DNA from: Flavimaricola sp.
GTDB lineage: Bacteria; Pseudomonadota; Alphaproteobacteria; Rhodobacterales; Rhodobacteraceae
DNA length: 64,000 nucleotides
Assembly (NCBI GenBank): GCA_029255105.1
Contig: JAQWWH010000072.1
Location: forward strand, 1 to 64,000
Direction of reading: 5' to 3'
Shown here: positions 63,855 through 64,000 of the stretch, in pieces
Layout of the letters: every line of letters begins with the position of its first letter
Position numbering within the stretch: the first letter of the stretch is position 1
The notes under the pieces: model-generated
Seen by the model: only the letters and a program-made list of their open reading frames with translations
Told to the model about the DNA's origin: nothing
Database searches by the model: none
Position numbers and translations under genes: made by a program

Positions 63855-64000
63855 CTGCCGGTCGCCTTGAACTTGTCCATCAGGTATGGCCCCGACAGGA
63901 CCGGTTCATAACTGTCCGACCCATCCAGCGGCACGATTTCGGCCGACCAGTTGGGCTGGTGGAAAAAGGCAAGGCTTTGCCGGGCAGGTTGATCCGGGCG
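63851..64000 (-). CDS. Isopenicillin-N-synthase-like dioxygenase, C-terminal end
   Basis: Only the last 49 codons are inside the window. The reading RQSLAFFHQPNWSAEIVPLD and SGPYLMDKFKATGS up to the TAA matches the C-terminus of 2-oxoglutarate/Fe(II) dioxygenases of the isopenicillin N synthase family, where the RxSxxFF arginine region binds the cosubstrate. Substrate unknown. Confidence 0.75.
   Translation of the reverse strand, partial: RPDQPARQSLAFFHQPNWSAEIVPLDGSDSYEPVLSGPYLMDKFKATGS

Overview
The window is chromosomal DNA of a GC-rich alphaproteobacterium, most likely a member of the Rhodobacterales (Rhodobacteraceae/Roseobacter relatives). Pointers are the families present (DUF2842, DUF6524, DUF6151, DUF1194 pairs, an LdtR-like MarR regulator, ThyX as thymidylate synthase, SdhE next to a small XRE regulator), a phaZ-phaC-phaP-phaR locus with CTGCN3GCAG operators, and intergenic repeats of a type I associate with this order. 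I saw no rRNA, tRNA, CRISPR array, insertion sequence or prophage. About 70 genes are dense, mostly in short operons with ATGA/GTGA overlaps.

Layout. 1-4.6 kb (minus strand): rpiA, gor, hflK, hflC and the first codons of a DUF2065 gene. 4.6-9.1 kb: a gene-poor stretch with a broken glutathione S-transferase copy beside an intact one, L-serine dehydratase, a DMT exporter and thiamine pyrophosphokinase. 9.3-18 kb: a large acidic protein of unknown function, an odd AraC/GyrI protein, purA-DUF2842, secG, pyrG and an OmpV-type porin. 18.3-23.2 kb: rlmJ, a PhzF isomerase, a second DMT carrier, a TerB protein, a signal-less PhnD-like binding protein and a frameshifted acetyltransferase.

23.3-33.7 kb is a coherent accessory operon: an amino-acid-type ABC importer with two binding proteins, two glutamine-synthetase-like ligases (one fused to an N-terminal helix-turn-helix), a class I glutamine amidotransferase, a PuuB-like FAD oxidase and a DegT-type PLP enzyme. 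It looks like uptake and gamma-glutamylation-based breakdown of an amine whose identity cannot be read from sequence. 33.7-39.2 kb holds a LysR regulator and polyhydroxyalkanoate genes (phaR, phaP, phaC, divergent phaZ). 39.2-44.9 kb has mixed metabolic genes, including an ArsR-SRPBCC fusion behind an 18-bp palindrome.

45-49.8 kb: thrS, then a bufferin operon (bufA-bufB-bufC-doxX) for a ribosomally made copper-binding peptide. The bufA leader can fold over its own ribosome binding site, and two copies of a palindromic repeat separate bufA from bufB. 50-54 kb: two ArsC/Spx-like reductases, a cold shock protein, an AT-rich HsdR-N-type nuclease-like gene that looks acquired, and thyX. 54-58.4 kb: a surface lipoprotein with its Slam outer-membrane exporter, a glyoxalase and tandem DUF1194 proteins. 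58.5-64 kb: the MarR regulator, sdhE, an aspartate aminotransferase, a MATE exporter, a DUF2461 protein and the 3' end of an isopenicillin-N-synthase-like dioxygenase.
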